Source: Faeciplasma sp045660445 (GTDB taxonomy: Bacteria > Bacillota > Clostridia > Oscillospirales > Ruminococcaceae). From it: DNA of 64,000 nt. The translations under genes and the position numbers were made by a program. Positions 16,924 to 24,847 of this stretch are shown here, one piece after another. Positions within the stretch are counted from its first letter, which is position 1. Each line of letters starts with the position of its first letter. The notes beneath the pieces were generated by a model that was not told where the DNA came from, made no database searches, and saw nothing but the letters and a program-made list of their open reading frames with translations. The stretch is from contig JAZRDR010000006.1 in assembly GCA_045660445.1 (NCBI GenBank), forward strand, positions 114,187-178,186. The letters are read 5' to 3'.

Positions 16924-16968
16924 CTCCTGTTTTAGTTTATTTAGGGATGGTTAGCAGGTACACCCCTA
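16924..16968 (-). promoter_or_regulatory. preQ1-I-type riboswitch controlling queT translation
   Basis: On the minus strand an 8-bp stem is formed by UAGGGGUG (16968-16961) and CAUCCCUA (16949-16942), closing the loop UACCUGCUAAC. An A-rich tail (AAAUAAACUAAAA) follows. Loop CCUG can pair with CAGG (16929-16926) to make the H-type pseudoknot of class I preQ1 aptamers. CAGG overlaps the AGGAG ribosome-binding site, so ligand binding would block initiation. The GCUA-ACC loop and A-rich tail agree with known preQ1-I members. A covariance-model search was not possible here. Confidence 0.78.
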
Positions 16969-17012
16969 TATTCAATTAACAAAGGCAATGATACCACCGA
17001 AACGAGCGAATG

Positions 17013-17906
17013 TCAAGTGTCAGTCTTTTCACTTGATACGGTGTCTTTTATCATAATAACGGTAGCCAATAGCATGATGATCAAAGCGATATAGAACTTA
17101 AGAGTGGGTCTTTCGCCCAAGATAGCCATACTGAACCCAACACCCAAAAAGGGCGCAACCGAATAAAATGCGCTGGTTTTTGCAGCTCCCAAATGCTTCT
17201 GAGCCATTATGTAGAAGTTTATACTTAAGCCGTATGCCACAAAGCCCAAAAGCATAATGCAAAGGATCCATTTGATTTCGGGCAGGCTTTCATCCGTCAA
17301 GAATGCGACGGCAAGACTTCCCAAGCCCGAAAAGCACCCTTTAATTATAACTATCTCAGCCGAGCTTTTTGTGCTAATCATTTTTGTGCAGTTGTTTTCG
17401 AATCCCCAACAAACACACGCTCCGATGACAAAAACCGAACCAATGCTGAAAGAAAAGCTTCCCGCACCCTCGAACCCCAAAACGATGCTTGCAACCGTAA
17501 CCAAAGCGATGGCAATGCCAAGACGCTTGGAAACGATCTCTTTAAATATAACAAGTGCAATAACCGTGGTGGCAACGATTTCAAAATTATTTAAAAGAGA
17601 AACGCTTGCCGAGCTTGAATATTTAATGCCGAGCATTAAAAGAATCGGTGCGGCGATATCCAAAGCTATCATTGCAAGTGTATAAGGAAGCTCTTTTTTG
17701 GTGAGCGGCTCTTTAATTGTGCTTTTGTTAAAAAGCTTGCCCAAAAGCGTCAACAAAAGCATGCCCACGCCTGCGCCCAAATACAAAAAAGCCGCAATAA
17801 CAGTGGGCTGGGCGTGGTCAAGCAGCATCTTTGAAAACGGCACGTTTATAGCATATAACGCGGCGGCCGAAATTGCCAAAACCGCGGCTATATATTTCGA
17901 TCTCAT
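17013..17906 (-). CDS. EamA/DMT family transporter
   Basis: A 297-residue, ten-helix transporter of the drug/metabolite superfamily with two EamA repeats. The first covers about residues 6-140, ending in SVSLLNNFEIVATTVIALVIF; the second covers about 155-290, ending in SAFYSVAPFLGVGFSMAILGER. The family exports or imports small metabolites, amino acids or nucleotide sugars; the substrate is unknown. The start ATG has GAGG at suitable distance. It lies upstream of queT on the same strand, but queT has its own riboswitch and a 98-bp gap, so joint regulation is uncertain. Inverted repeat TCAAGTG/CACTTGA lies at the gene's 3' end. Confidence 0.88.
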   Translation of the reverse strand: MRSKYIAAVLAISAAALYAINVPFSKMLLDHAQPTVIAAFLYLGAGVGMLLLTLLGKLFNKSTIKEPLTKKELPYTLAMIALDIAAPILLMLGIKYSSSASVSLLNNFEIVATTVIALVIFKEIVSKRLGIAIALVTVASIVLGFEGAGSFSFSIGSVFVIGACVCWGFENNCTKMISTKSSAEIVIIKGCFSGLGSLAVAFLTDESLPEIKWILCIMLLGFVAYGLSINFYIMAQKHLGAAKTSAFYSVAPFLGVGFSMAILGERPTLKFYIALIIMLLATVIMIKDTVSSEKTDT

Positions 17907-17985
17907 ATTAAAAACCTCGAAAATTATGATAAGAAATTATAGCACATTGTTCTCAATAAGTGAATAGTAATTTTTGCACCGCGCT

Positions 17986-18014
17986 GAATAAACTTAATAT
18001 TTATGAGAATACTT
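17986..18014 (+). promoter_or_regulatory. Possible sigma-F-type promoter of the SpoIIQ-like gene
   Basis: GAATA (17986-17990), 14-bp spacer and GAGAATACTT (18005-18014) resemble the sigma-F consensus (GHATR, then GGnnAnAnT) with one mismatch in the -10. Position (about 70 bp before the start codon) and the identity of the gene fit, but the match is short and I rate it tentatively. Confidence 0.35.
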
Positions 18015-18082
18015 AACTTAGATTTCCCTGCCGGCACAGGAATCCCGCATTATAACATCTGCCGGAGAAAGCGAGTGCAATT

Positions 18083-18781
18083 ATGAAAAAAGTTAAAAAA
18101 GCAAGGAACATTTTCGGCGGCAAAGGGCTTTATGTAATGCTCTGCGTGGGTGTGCTGGCTGTTTCGGCTGTTACGGCAGCAGGCTATAAGGCTGCCATGA
18201 ATTCCATCACTGAGGGGCTTGTAAACGACGACCAGCAGACCGTTTTGCCCGATCTCGACACGAGTCAGGTAGATGCCATTCTTTCAGACATTGAAAAGGA
18301 TCAGGAGGACGCGGCTGCCAATGAACAAGTGCCCGACATCACCTCTGATCTTGAAACGCTTTTCTATGAAAAAGCGGTCTATATGCCGATAAACGGCGAA
18401 ATTATCAATGAATTTTCCGACGGCGAGCTTGTCAAATCTCCAAGCGGAATTTGGAGAACTCATGATGGCATTGATATCGCCGCCGAGATTGGAGCCGAGG
18501 TTAAGTCGATGACGTCGGGAACAGTTACAAACGTTTACGTCGACCCGTTGTGGGGCAACTGTGTTGAGATCGATCACGGCGATGCGATTACCGGATATTA
18601 CTTCGGGCTTGACCCCGTGATCAACGTGACTGCAGGTGATGAAGTCTCTGCAGGTCAGATCATCGGAACCGTTGGAAACACTGCAGATATCGAATCTGAC
18701 ATGGAACCTCACATTCACTTCGCTTTAAAATATGGAAACGAATGGATCGACCCCGTGTCATATATCGAGCCTTATAAATAA
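18083..18781 (+). CDS. M23 family peptidase, SpoIIQ-like
   Basis: A 232-residue protein with one N-terminal transmembrane helix (LYVMLCVGVLAVSAVTAAGY, about 16-35), an acidic linker and a C-terminal LytM/M23 domain (about 95-230). The zinc-ligand motifs THDGIDIA (HxxxD) and HIHFAL (HxH) are both intact, as in clostridial SpoIIQ; Bacillus SpoIIQ lacks full ligands. SpoIIQ sits in the forespore membrane and, with SpoIIIAH, holds the engulfing membranes together. With SigK in the same window, the sporulation role is likely. A general cell-wall M23 hydrolase is the alternative. The ribosome-binding site (GGAGAAAGCGAG) is somewhat far. A terminator follows. Confidence 0.75.
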   Translation: MKKVKKARNIFGGKGLYVMLCVGVLAVSAVTAAGYKAAMNSITEGLVNDDQQTVLPDLDTSQVDAILSDIEKDQEDAAANEQVPDITSDLETLFYEKAVYMPINGEIINEFSDGELVKSPSGIWRTHDGIDIAAEIGAEVKSMTSGTVTNVYVDPLWGNCVEIDHGDAITGYYFGLDPVINVTAGDEVSAGQIIGTVGNTADIESDMEPHIHFALKYGNEWIDPVSYIEPYK

Positions 18782-18793
18782 GCTATAAAATAA

Positions 18794-18827
18794 ATCCGCC
18801 TTGGAAGTTCCCAAGGCGGATATTTTT
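18794..18827 (+). terminator. Terminator of the SpoIIQ-like gene
   Basis: Perfect 11-bp stem ATCCGCCTTGG (18794-18804) with CCAAGGCGGAT (18811-18821), then ATTTTTAAAA. It lies between convergent genes and may act both ways. Confidence 0.88.
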
Positions 18828-19680
18828 AAAACACCAAATCAATTATCAATCCTGCAGCGGCACTGATGGCATAAAGTCCGCCAACGATAGCAAGGTTTTG
18901 TCTTAGGTTTTTATTCACTCTGAACAGCACTACCAAGCCAAGTCCTGCACCGGTTGAAAGCCCTGCCACGATAGATCCGAATGACAAGCTTCCCGATACA
19001 TACAAATTCGTCAGCACCACTGAGGGCGCACAGTTTGGAATAAGCCCTATAAGTGCCGCCAAGAGAGGCTGTGCCCACGAGCCCTGCATCAAAATTCTGC
19101 CCAAAAGCTCTTCGCCTGCAAGGTGCATAACCGCTTCAAGAACAAACGCAACAACAAACAAGAACAAGAATATCTGCAAGGTGTGCTTGATTGCAGAATA
19201 TATAATCCCGTGCTCCTCGCATCCGCAATCCTCGCACAGGTCCACATAAGGCTCGTTTTCCTCGTTTGACTTTCTTTTTAAAAATCTTATCACAGAATCG
19301 ACAAAAAGACCTGCTATAATAGCTATAATGATCTTAGCGACGATAAGCTTCCACACGTCTTTAACTCCGTTCGGGTTTGCCAAAAGTATCGGTATCGCTT
19401 CATCGCTTGTTGCGATATACACCGCCAAAAGAGTTCCAAGGCTTATCAGTCTTCCCGAATAAAGATTCGATGCTGCAACCGAAAATCCGCACTGCGGCAA
19501 GCACCCCAAGGCCGCTCCGCCGATTGGGCCAAAAGGTCCCATCTTGCGCAAAACGTCAGGAAGCTTGCTTGATGCCTTATGCTCCAAAAACTCTATCAAT
19601 AAATATACACCAAACAAAAACGGCAGCATTTTTGCTGTGTCTGCAAGTGTATGTAAAAGTATCTCAAAAAAATGCTCCAT
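18826..19680 (-). CDS. 10TM putative heavy-metal/manganese exporter (ArsP_2 type)
   Basis: A 284-residue integral membrane protein of the putative 10TM heavy-metal exporter family, which databases often label putative manganese transporter. Both pseudo-symmetric halves carry the family motif: ALGCLPQCGFSVAASNLYSG (about 53-72) and GLIPNCAPSVVLTNLYVSG (about 210-228). A soluble loop between the halves holds CEDCGCEEHG, a likely metal-binding site. I chose ATG 19680 over the upstream TTG 19698, because GAGGAAAG precedes it at 5-6 nt. Efflux of Mn(II) or arsenicals is a family inference and has not been shown for this protein. Its promoter is back to back with that of maf. Confidence 0.82.
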   Translation of the reverse strand: MEHFFEILLHTLADTAKMLPFLFGVYLLIEFLEHKASSKLPDVLRKMGPFGPIGGAALGCLPQCGFSVAASNLYSGRLISLGTLLAVYIATSDEAIPILLANPNGVKDVWKLIVAKIIIAIIAGLFVDSVIRFLKRKSNEENEPYVDLCEDCGCEEHGIIYSAIKHTLQIFLFLFVVAFVLEAVMHLAGEELLGRILMQGSWAQPLLAALIGLIPNCAPSVVLTNLYVSGSLSFGSIVAGLSTGAGLGLVVLFRVNKNLRQNLAIVGGLYAISAAAGLIIDLVF

Positions 19681-19709
19681 CAGCTTTCCTCTTTTCAAAA
19701 AATCAATTA

Positions 19710-19739
19710 ATTATAACCGTACAATTTATTTTTTGTCAA
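19710..19739 (-). promoter_or_regulatory. Promoter of the 10TM exporter gene
   Basis: Minus-strand TTGACA (19739-19734), 18-bp spacer, TATAAT (19715-19710). Confidence 0.72.
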
Positions 19740-19740
19740 G

Positions 19741-19769
19741 TTGATTTTGCTTTTGCGTTATGCTATATT
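19741..19769 (+). promoter_or_regulatory. Promoter of the maf operon
   Basis: TTGATT (19741-19746), 17-bp spacer, TATATT (19764-19769). It starts one base after the divergent -35 element. Confidence 0.65.
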
Positions 19770-19802
19770 TTAATTATAGATTGAAAACGGAGGATTTGAT
19801 CC

Positions 19803-20384
19803 ATGAATCTTAATGACGTTAACGTTATCCTTGCCTCTAAATCTCCAAGAAGGCAGGAGCTTTTAAAATATATAACCGACGAGTTTGCAGTCATCCCCTC
19901 GCAGTGTGAAGAAAACGTGCCCGATGGGCTTGATGCCGACAACGTCCCCGAGTTTTTGGCTGTTCAAAAAGCTCTCGACGTTGCAAAAAGCCACCCCGAT
20001 GACCTTGTTATCGGATGCGACACTGTCGTTATATGCGGCGGCATTATTTTGGGCAAGCCAAAAGATAAGCTTGACGCTTTCAGAATGCTTTGCACGCTTT
20101 CGGGAAGAACTCATAAGGTCGTAAGCGGTGTTTGCCTGTGCTTAAAGGGCAAAACAATGTCATTTTCTCAGACGACTGACGTCAGCTTTTACAGCTTGAA
20201 AGAAGAGGATATCATCAAATACATCGACACAGAAAACGTTTTGGACAAAGCAGGAAGCTATGGCATTCAGGATGGCGCCGCCCTTTTTGTCGAGGGCATC
20301 TCGGGTGACTATTACAACGTGGTCGGCTTCCCGATAGCAAAGCTCAGGCTCGAAATAGAGAAGTTTTTAAGTCTTTTTAACTGA
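19803..20384 (+). CDS. maf: Maf family nucleoside triphosphate pyrophosphatase
   Basis: A 193-residue Maf/YhdE-type enzyme that hydrolyses non-canonical or canonical NTPs to NMP and pyrophosphate and is linked to septum control. Characteristic motifs are ILASKSPRRQELL (residues 9-21), GCDTVV (about 71-76), LGKPKD (about 83-88), LSGRTHKVVSGV (about 100-111) and the C-terminal YGIQDGAALFVEGISGDYYN. The start has GGAGGATTTGATCC upstream. It begins a three-gene run with a small hypothetical protein and a lipid kinase, with gaps of 10 and 2 bp. Confidence 0.92.
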   Translation: MNLNDVNVILASKSPRRQELLKYITDEFAVIPSQCEENVPDGLDADNVPEFLAVQKALDVAKSHPDDLVIGCDTVVICGGIILGKPKDKLDAFRMLCTLSGRTHKVVSGVCLCLKGKTMSFSQTTDVSFYSLKEEDIIKYIDTENVLDKAGSYGIQDGAALFVEGISGDYYNVVGFPIAKLRLEIEKFLSLFN

Positions 20385-20394
20385 GGTGACAAAA

Positions 20395-20724
20395 GTGGGA
20401 CTCTTTAATTTCAAAAAGAAGAAAAAAGATAAATATGCTTTAAGCCGCAAGGAGCTTGAACGCTTTGACGGCAAGCCGATTCAATATGCTGTTGAGCGAG
20501 TTGACGGAGTTGAGCGTGTTTTGGGCAAAAACGGCGGAATTGCCGTTTTGGATGACGTCATCGTTGTTATGTGCGAGGCTAAGGAGGTCTTCCGCTGCCG
20601 TTTAGAGGGCGCGACCATTGCCGAGCTTTTAAGTGGAAACGGCGTTGAGATAAGCGGGCTTGACGACTACACCGAAGAAAAGAGATACGTTGTTGCGCAC
20701 TATCTATATTACAGAAAGGTTTAA
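20395..20724 (+). CDS. Hypothetical protein in the maf operon
   Basis: A roughly 109-residue soluble protein that I do not recognise. It opens with a lysine-rich stretch (FNFKKKKKDKY) followed by a compact alpha/beta-looking region: SRKELERFDGKPIQYAVE, then GGIAVLDDVIVVMCEAKEVFRC, then YTEEKRYVVAHYLYYRKV. There is no membrane helix. Two GTG starts are possible: 20386 has no ribosome-binding site, while 20395 has GAGGTG about 6 nt upstream, so I prefer the latter. Tight spacing to maf (10 bp) and to the lipid kinase (2 bp) indicates cotranscription; no function follows from that. Confidence 0.7.
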   Translation: MGLFNFKKKKKDKYALSRKELERFDGKPIQYAVERVDGVERVLGKNGGIAVLDDVIVVMCEAKEVFRCRLEGATIAELLSGNGVEISGLDDYTEEKRYVVAHYLYYRKV

Positions 20725-20726
20725 AA

Positions 20727-21620
20727 ATGAACAAAAAGCTGTTGTTTGTATATAACCCCCACTCGGGAACACAATTAATTGCACGTAAGCTTTCGGACAT
20801 TGTCGATCTGTTTACAAAAGCAGGATTTGACGTTACCTGCCATCCAACGCAGGCAAAAAACGACTGTATCGAAACTGTAAAAGAAAACTGCCAAGGTTAT
20901 GACTTGACAGTTATTTCGGGCGGCGACGGAACCCTTAACGAAGCTATAAACGGATTTATGGCTGTGGGTTATAACAAGCCGTTTGGATATATCCCCGCAG
21001 GATCGACAAATGATTTTTCTCACTCGGTGGGAATCCCTTTGAAGGTTATGGATGCCGCAAAAAACGTTGTCGAGGGTGAGCCTTATACTTATGACATCGG
21101 CAAGCATAACGACAGATATTTTACATACGTTGCAGGCTTTGGCGCTTTTACAGAGGTTACCTATACCACCCCTCAGGACGTTAAAAACGTGCTTGGCTAT
21201 TTAGCTTATGTATTAGAGGCGATTGCTTCGCTGCCGACTATCAAGGAATATAACATAAGCTATGAATGCGAGGGAAGAAAAGGCTCGGGAAGCTATCTTT
21301 TGGGACTTGTAACAAACACCTTGCACGTCGCAGGGCTGAAAAACCGCATGAGCGATGATATTGCACTTGATGACGGCTTGTTTGAGGTGATATTGGTTAA
21401 GACACCCAAAAAGCTGACCGATCTTCACAACTTAACTCAAGGCATTTTAAAGCGCGATTTTTCAAGCGGCGCTTTGGAATATTTCAAAACGGATAAGCTC
21501 ACGATAAATTGCAATGACGGCCTTGCCTGGACGCTTGACGGCGAGAACGGCGGCGTTCACAAGTTAAACGAGATCGCTAACTATCACAAAGCACTTAGCG
21601 TTATAGTGAAGAAAAAATAG
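20727..21620 (+). CDS. Diacylglycerol kinase family lipid kinase (YegS/BmrU-like)
   Basis: A 297-residue lipid kinase of the DAGK catalytic family, which phosphorylates diacylglycerol or related lipids at the inner membrane face. Motifs: LFVYNPHSGTQ (residues 5-15), the nucleotide-binding SGGDGTLNEAINGF (about 64-77), GYIPAGSTNDFS (about 87-98) and the C-terminal TLDGENGG. The length fits the family. It is the last gene of the maf transcription unit and is followed by a terminator. DgkB-type recycling of DAG from lipoteichoic-acid-like polymer synthesis is one possible role. Confidence 0.9.
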   Translation: MNKKLLFVYNPHSGTQLIARKLSDIVDLFTKAGFDVTCHPTQAKNDCIETVKENCQGYDLTVISGGDGTLNEAINGFMAVGYNKPFGYIPAGSTNDFSHSVGIPLKVMDAAKNVVEGEPYTYDIGKHNDRYFTYVAGFGAFTEVTYTTPQDVKNVLGYLAYVLEAIASLPTIKEYNISYECEGRKGSGSYLLGLVTNTLHVAGLKNRMSDDIALDDGLFEVILVKTPKKLTDLHNLTQGILKRDFSSGALEYFKTDKLTINCNDGLAWTLDGENGGVHKLNEIANYHKALSVIVKKK

Positions 21621-21636
21621 CATATAAAAACAAAGA

Positions 21637-21669
21637 TCCCCTCGCCTTTCGGCAAGGGGATAATTTTTT
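21637..21669 (+). terminator. Terminator of the maf-lipid kinase operon
   Basis: ATCCCCTCGCC pairs with GGCAAGGGGAT (one mismatch) across a TTTC loop, followed by AATTTTTTAATT. Confidence 0.82.
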
Positions 21670-21671
21670 AA

Positions 21672-23246
21672 TTAAAGCACTTCAACAGCAACTTTTTCTG
21701 CCAAAAGCATCTTCTTATATCTTTCGATATAAGCATCAAAGCCTGCCATATCGGTTGCCGAGGGTTCTTCGGTGATAGCCTTCATTCCTGCAAACACCTT
21801 GTTGTCAAGATAATCTTCCAAAGTCTCGTTTTCAGCCTTAAGGCCCATATATCCTGCCAAAACAGCCATGCCCCAAGCGCCGCCTTCGCCTGCAGTTTCC
21901 ATAACGGAAACAGGAGTCTTCATTGCAGCTGCCAAGATCTTCTGACCAACGCCTTCAGTCTTGAAGTATCCGCCGTGGCCCAAAACCTTGTCGATCTCGA
22001 CGTTTTCAGCCAAAAGGATGTCAAGGCCGATCTTAAGAGTTGCCAAAGCCGAGAAGAGATTGTTTCTGATAAGGTTTGCAAGTGTGAACTTGGATTCAGG
22101 AGAACGAACGAGCATCGGTCTGCCCTCTTCAAAGTGAGTGATATGCTCGCCCGAGAAGTAGTTGCAAGCAACCAAGCCGCCGCAGTCGTCATCGCCTGTC
22201 ATAGCAGCATTCAAAAGCATATCATAAAGTGCGGGCTTGGTGATCTCAGTTCCCGATAATTTTGCAAATTCCATGAATATCTTCATCCAAGCGTCAAGAT
22301 CGGAAGAGCAGTTGTTGCAGTGAACCATTGCAACGGGCATACCTGCAGGTGTTGTAACCATATCGATCTCAGGATAAAGCTTGGAAAGAGCCTTTTCCAA
22401 AACGATCATTGCAAATACGGATGTACCTGCAGAAACGTTGCCAGTTCTTACTCTTACGCTGTTTGTTGCAACCATGCCTGTGCCTGCATCACCTTCGGGA
22501 GGGCACATTGGCACGCCTGCCTTAAGTGTTCCGGTGGGATCGATGAACAAAGCGCCCTCTTCAGTGAGGTAGCCTGCGTTCTCGCCGGCATACAAAACCT
22601 CGGGCAAAACGCTGTCCAAGGTCCAGCCAAAGCCGCGTGGTGCGATAAGCTCGTTAAATTTCTTAACCATTTCAGCGTCATATGTTCCGATAGTCGAATC
22701 GATGGGGAACATACCCGAAGCCTCTCCAACGCCCAAAACCTTCTTGCCCGAAAGCATGAAGTGAATGTATCCTGCAAGAGTCAATACATAGTCAATGTCG
22801 CCAACGTGTTCTTCGCCGTTAAGGATTGCCTGATAGAGATGAGCAATGCTCCAACGCTGGGGGATGTTAAATCCAAAGAGGGGTGAAAGCTCTGCCGAAG
22901 CCTTGGCGGTGATTGTGTTTCTCCAAGTTCTGAAGGGAACCAAAAGCTTGCCTTCCTTGTTAAATGCCATATATCCGTGCATCATTGCGCTGAAGCCCAT
23001 ACCGCCCAATGTGGTGATCTTTTCGCCATGGCTTGCTTCAAAATCAGCAGCAAGCTTAGCATAAGCGTCCTGAAGTCCCAAACGGATATCCTCAAGCGAA
23101 TAGGTCCAGATGCCGTTTTCAAGGCGGTTTTCCCAATCGTGTGCGCCCGATGCAATAACTGCGTTGTTTTCATCAATTAAAATAGCCTTAATTCTGGTCG
23201 AGCCGAACTCGATACCAAGATAAGTTTTTTCCAAGCAAATACTCAT
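21672..23246 (-). CDS. FGGY family carbohydrate kinase
   Basis: A 524-residue sugar kinase of the FGGY family (ribulokinase/xylulokinase/gluconokinase group). The N-terminal ATP-binding signature is YLGIEFGSTRIKAILID (residues 9-25). The second half shows GHGGYFKTEGVGQKILAAAM (about 420-439) and GEGGAWGMAVLAGYMG, matching the FGGY C-terminal domain. Its length and GDAGTGM-type segments resemble the subgroup that often pairs with pentulose-phosphate epimerases in Clostridia, but no such gene is adjacent, so the substrate remains unassigned. The start has GAGGAC upstream and a consensus promoter. It is monocistronic. Confidence 0.88.
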   Translation of the reverse strand: MSICLEKTYLGIEFGSTRIKAILIDENNAVIASGAHDWENRLENGIWTYSLEDIRLGLQDAYAKLAADFEASHGEKITTLGGMGFSAMMHGYMAFNKEGKLLVPFRTWRNTITAKASAELSPLFGFNIPQRWSIAHLYQAILNGEEHVGDIDYVLTLAGYIHFMLSGKKVLGVGEASGMFPIDSTIGTYDAEMVKKFNELIAPRGFGWTLDSVLPEVLYAGENAGYLTEEGALFIDPTGTLKAGVPMCPPEGDAGTGMVATNSVRVRTGNVSAGTSVFAMIVLEKALSKLYPEIDMVTTPAGMPVAMVHCNNCSSDLDAWMKIFMEFAKLSGTEITKPALYDMLLNAAMTGDDDCGGLVACNYFSGEHITHFEEGRPMLVRSPESKFTLANLIRNNLFSALATLKIGLDILLAENVEIDKVLGHGGYFKTEGVGQKILAAAMKTPVSVMETAGEGGAWGMAVLAGYMGLKAENETLEDYLDNKVFAGMKAITEEPSATDMAGFDAYIERYKKMLLAEKVAVEVL

Positions 23247-23294
23247 AAAATGTCCTCGTCTTTCGAAAAAATGTGCAAAAATTGCTATAAGTTA

Positions 23295-23323
23295 ATTATA
23301 TAATCCGAAGAAGATGTTGTCAA
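23295..23323 (-). promoter_or_regulatory. Promoter of the FGGY kinase gene
   Basis: Minus-strand TTGACA (23323-23318), 17-bp spacer, TATAAT (23300-23295): perfect consensus. Confidence 0.82.
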
Positions 23324-23399
23324 GGAACTGTTAAACTTAAAAACCCATCCAAAACCTTAAAAATCCAAAAAATATTTTTATTTTGTAACAATATTGTAA

Positions 23400-23428
23400 T
23401 TGTAATTTGTGCGCGAGTGTGATACAAT
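23400..23428 (+). promoter_or_regulatory. Promoter of murA
   Basis: TTGTAA (23400-23405), 17-bp spacer, TACAAT (23423-23428) with a TGA extension before the -10. Confidence 0.65.
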
Positions 23429-23488
23429 AATAAAAATTACTTATGATAGAATAACATCAGTGTGCATATGCACTTTTAAGGAGTATAA

Positions 23489-24769
23489 ATGGACAAGTTT
23501 GTAATCAACGGCGGAACACCTCTTCGCGGAGAAGTTACAATAAGTGGCGCCAAGAACGCGGCAGTTGCTATCGTTGCTGCCACCATTCTTTCGGACGAGC
23601 CCTGCATTTTGGAAAACGTCCCCGAAATAAGCGATATCAGCATCTGCATCAAGATCCTTTATGAGATGGGTGCAGGCATAAGAATCATAGATAAGAACAC
23701 CATAAGAATCGACACGAGAGGGATATATGATCCCGTTGTTCCTTATGAGCTTGCTCGCTCGATGAGAGCATCAAGCTATTTCTTGGGAACTCTTTTGGGA
23801 CGATTCCACAAGGCTGACGTTCCCATGCCCGGCGGATGCGACCTGGGCGACAGACCGATCGATCAGCACCTTAAAGCGTTCAACGCTTTGGGCGCAAGCC
23901 ATTCGATCGACGGCGGCGTTGTAAGCCTTAAAGCAGATCATCTTTTGGGCAATCAGATCTACTTCGATTTCAACACAGTCGGCGGAACCATCAACGCTAT
24001 CTTTGCCGCAGTTAAGGCTGACGGTTTGACAGTTATTGAAAATGCCGCAAAGGAACCTCATATCGTTGACCTTGCGAACTTCCTTAACTCGATGGGCGCA
24101 GATATCATGGGCGCCGGAACCGACGTTATCAAGATAAGAGGCGTCAAGAAGCTTAAGGGTGTGACCTATGCAATCATTCCCGATCAGATTGAAGCAGGAA
24201 CATATATGGTTGCGGCTGCCGCAACAAAGGGTGACGTTTTGATCAAAAACGTAATCCCCAAGCACTTGGAATCCATCACCGCAAAGCTTAGAAAAGTTGG
24301 TGTTACCGTTGAAGAGTTTGACGAAAGCGTTCACGTTTTCGTTGAGGGGCCCCTTATGAAGACAACTCTTAAAACCCTTCCTCACCCCGGCTTCCCCACA
24401 GATATGCAGCCCCAGTTCTCGACTCTTTTGACTATCGCCAACGGCACAAGCATCGTGACCGACGATATCTTTGATAACCGCTTCAGATACGTCAGCGAGT
24501 TAAGACGAATGGGAGCAGAGATCACTGTTGACGGAACTACTGCCGTTATCTCGGGCGTTCCTTCGCTCACAGGTGCTGCTGTCAGAGCCTCTGACCTTAG
24601 AGCAGGTGCTGCACTTGTAATTGCAGGCATGGCAGCAACGGGAACAACAGTTATCGAAAACATCTATCACATCGAACGCGGATACGAAAATATCGACGAC
24701 AAGCTTAAAGGCCTTGGAGCCGACATTAAGCGTGTTACAGATTATGAATCCGCAAAAATGGCGATTTAA
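23489..24769 (+). CDS. murA: UDP-N-acetylglucosamine 1-carboxyvinyltransferase
   Basis: A 426-residue MurA, the first committed enzyme of peptidoglycan synthesis, transferring enolpyruvate from PEP to UDP-GlcNAc in the cytoplasm. SGAKNAAVAIVAA (residues 19-31) and the active-site loop PMPGGCDLGDRPIDQHL (about 112-128) are visible. The catalytic cysteine attacked by fosfomycin is retained, so the enzyme is expected to be sensitive. The C-terminal DLRAGAALVIAGMAA and IERGYENIDDKL segments are typical. RBS AAGGAG is 8 nt upstream. It is followed by the WalJ-like hydrolase and rlmH genes, probably as one unit because no terminator lies in the 78-bp gap. Confidence 0.96.
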   Translation: MDKFVINGGTPLRGEVTISGAKNAAVAIVAATILSDEPCILENVPEISDISICIKILYEMGAGIRIIDKNTIRIDTRGIYDPVVPYELARSMRASSYFLGTLLGRFHKADVPMPGGCDLGDRPIDQHLKAFNALGASHSIDGGVVSLKADHLLGNQIYFDFNTVGGTINAIFAAVKADGLTVIENAAKEPHIVDLANFLNSMGADIMGAGTDVIKIRGVKKLKGVTYAIIPDQIEAGTYMVAAAATKGDVLIKNVIPKHLESITAKLRKVGVTVEEFDESVHVFVEGPLMKTTLKTLPHPGFPTDMQPQFSTLLTIANGTSIVTDDIFDNRFRYVSELRRMGAEITVDGTTAVISGVPSLTGAAVRASDLRAGAALVIAGMAATGTTVIENIYHIERGYENIDDKLKGLGADIKRVTDYESAKMAI

Positions 24770-24847
24770 GCAGCAAAAATTTATGCGCTTTGCGTTTTGG
24801 CGCGAAGCGCTTTATTTTGTCAAAAATTCTTTAAGGAGGTGCCGCAG

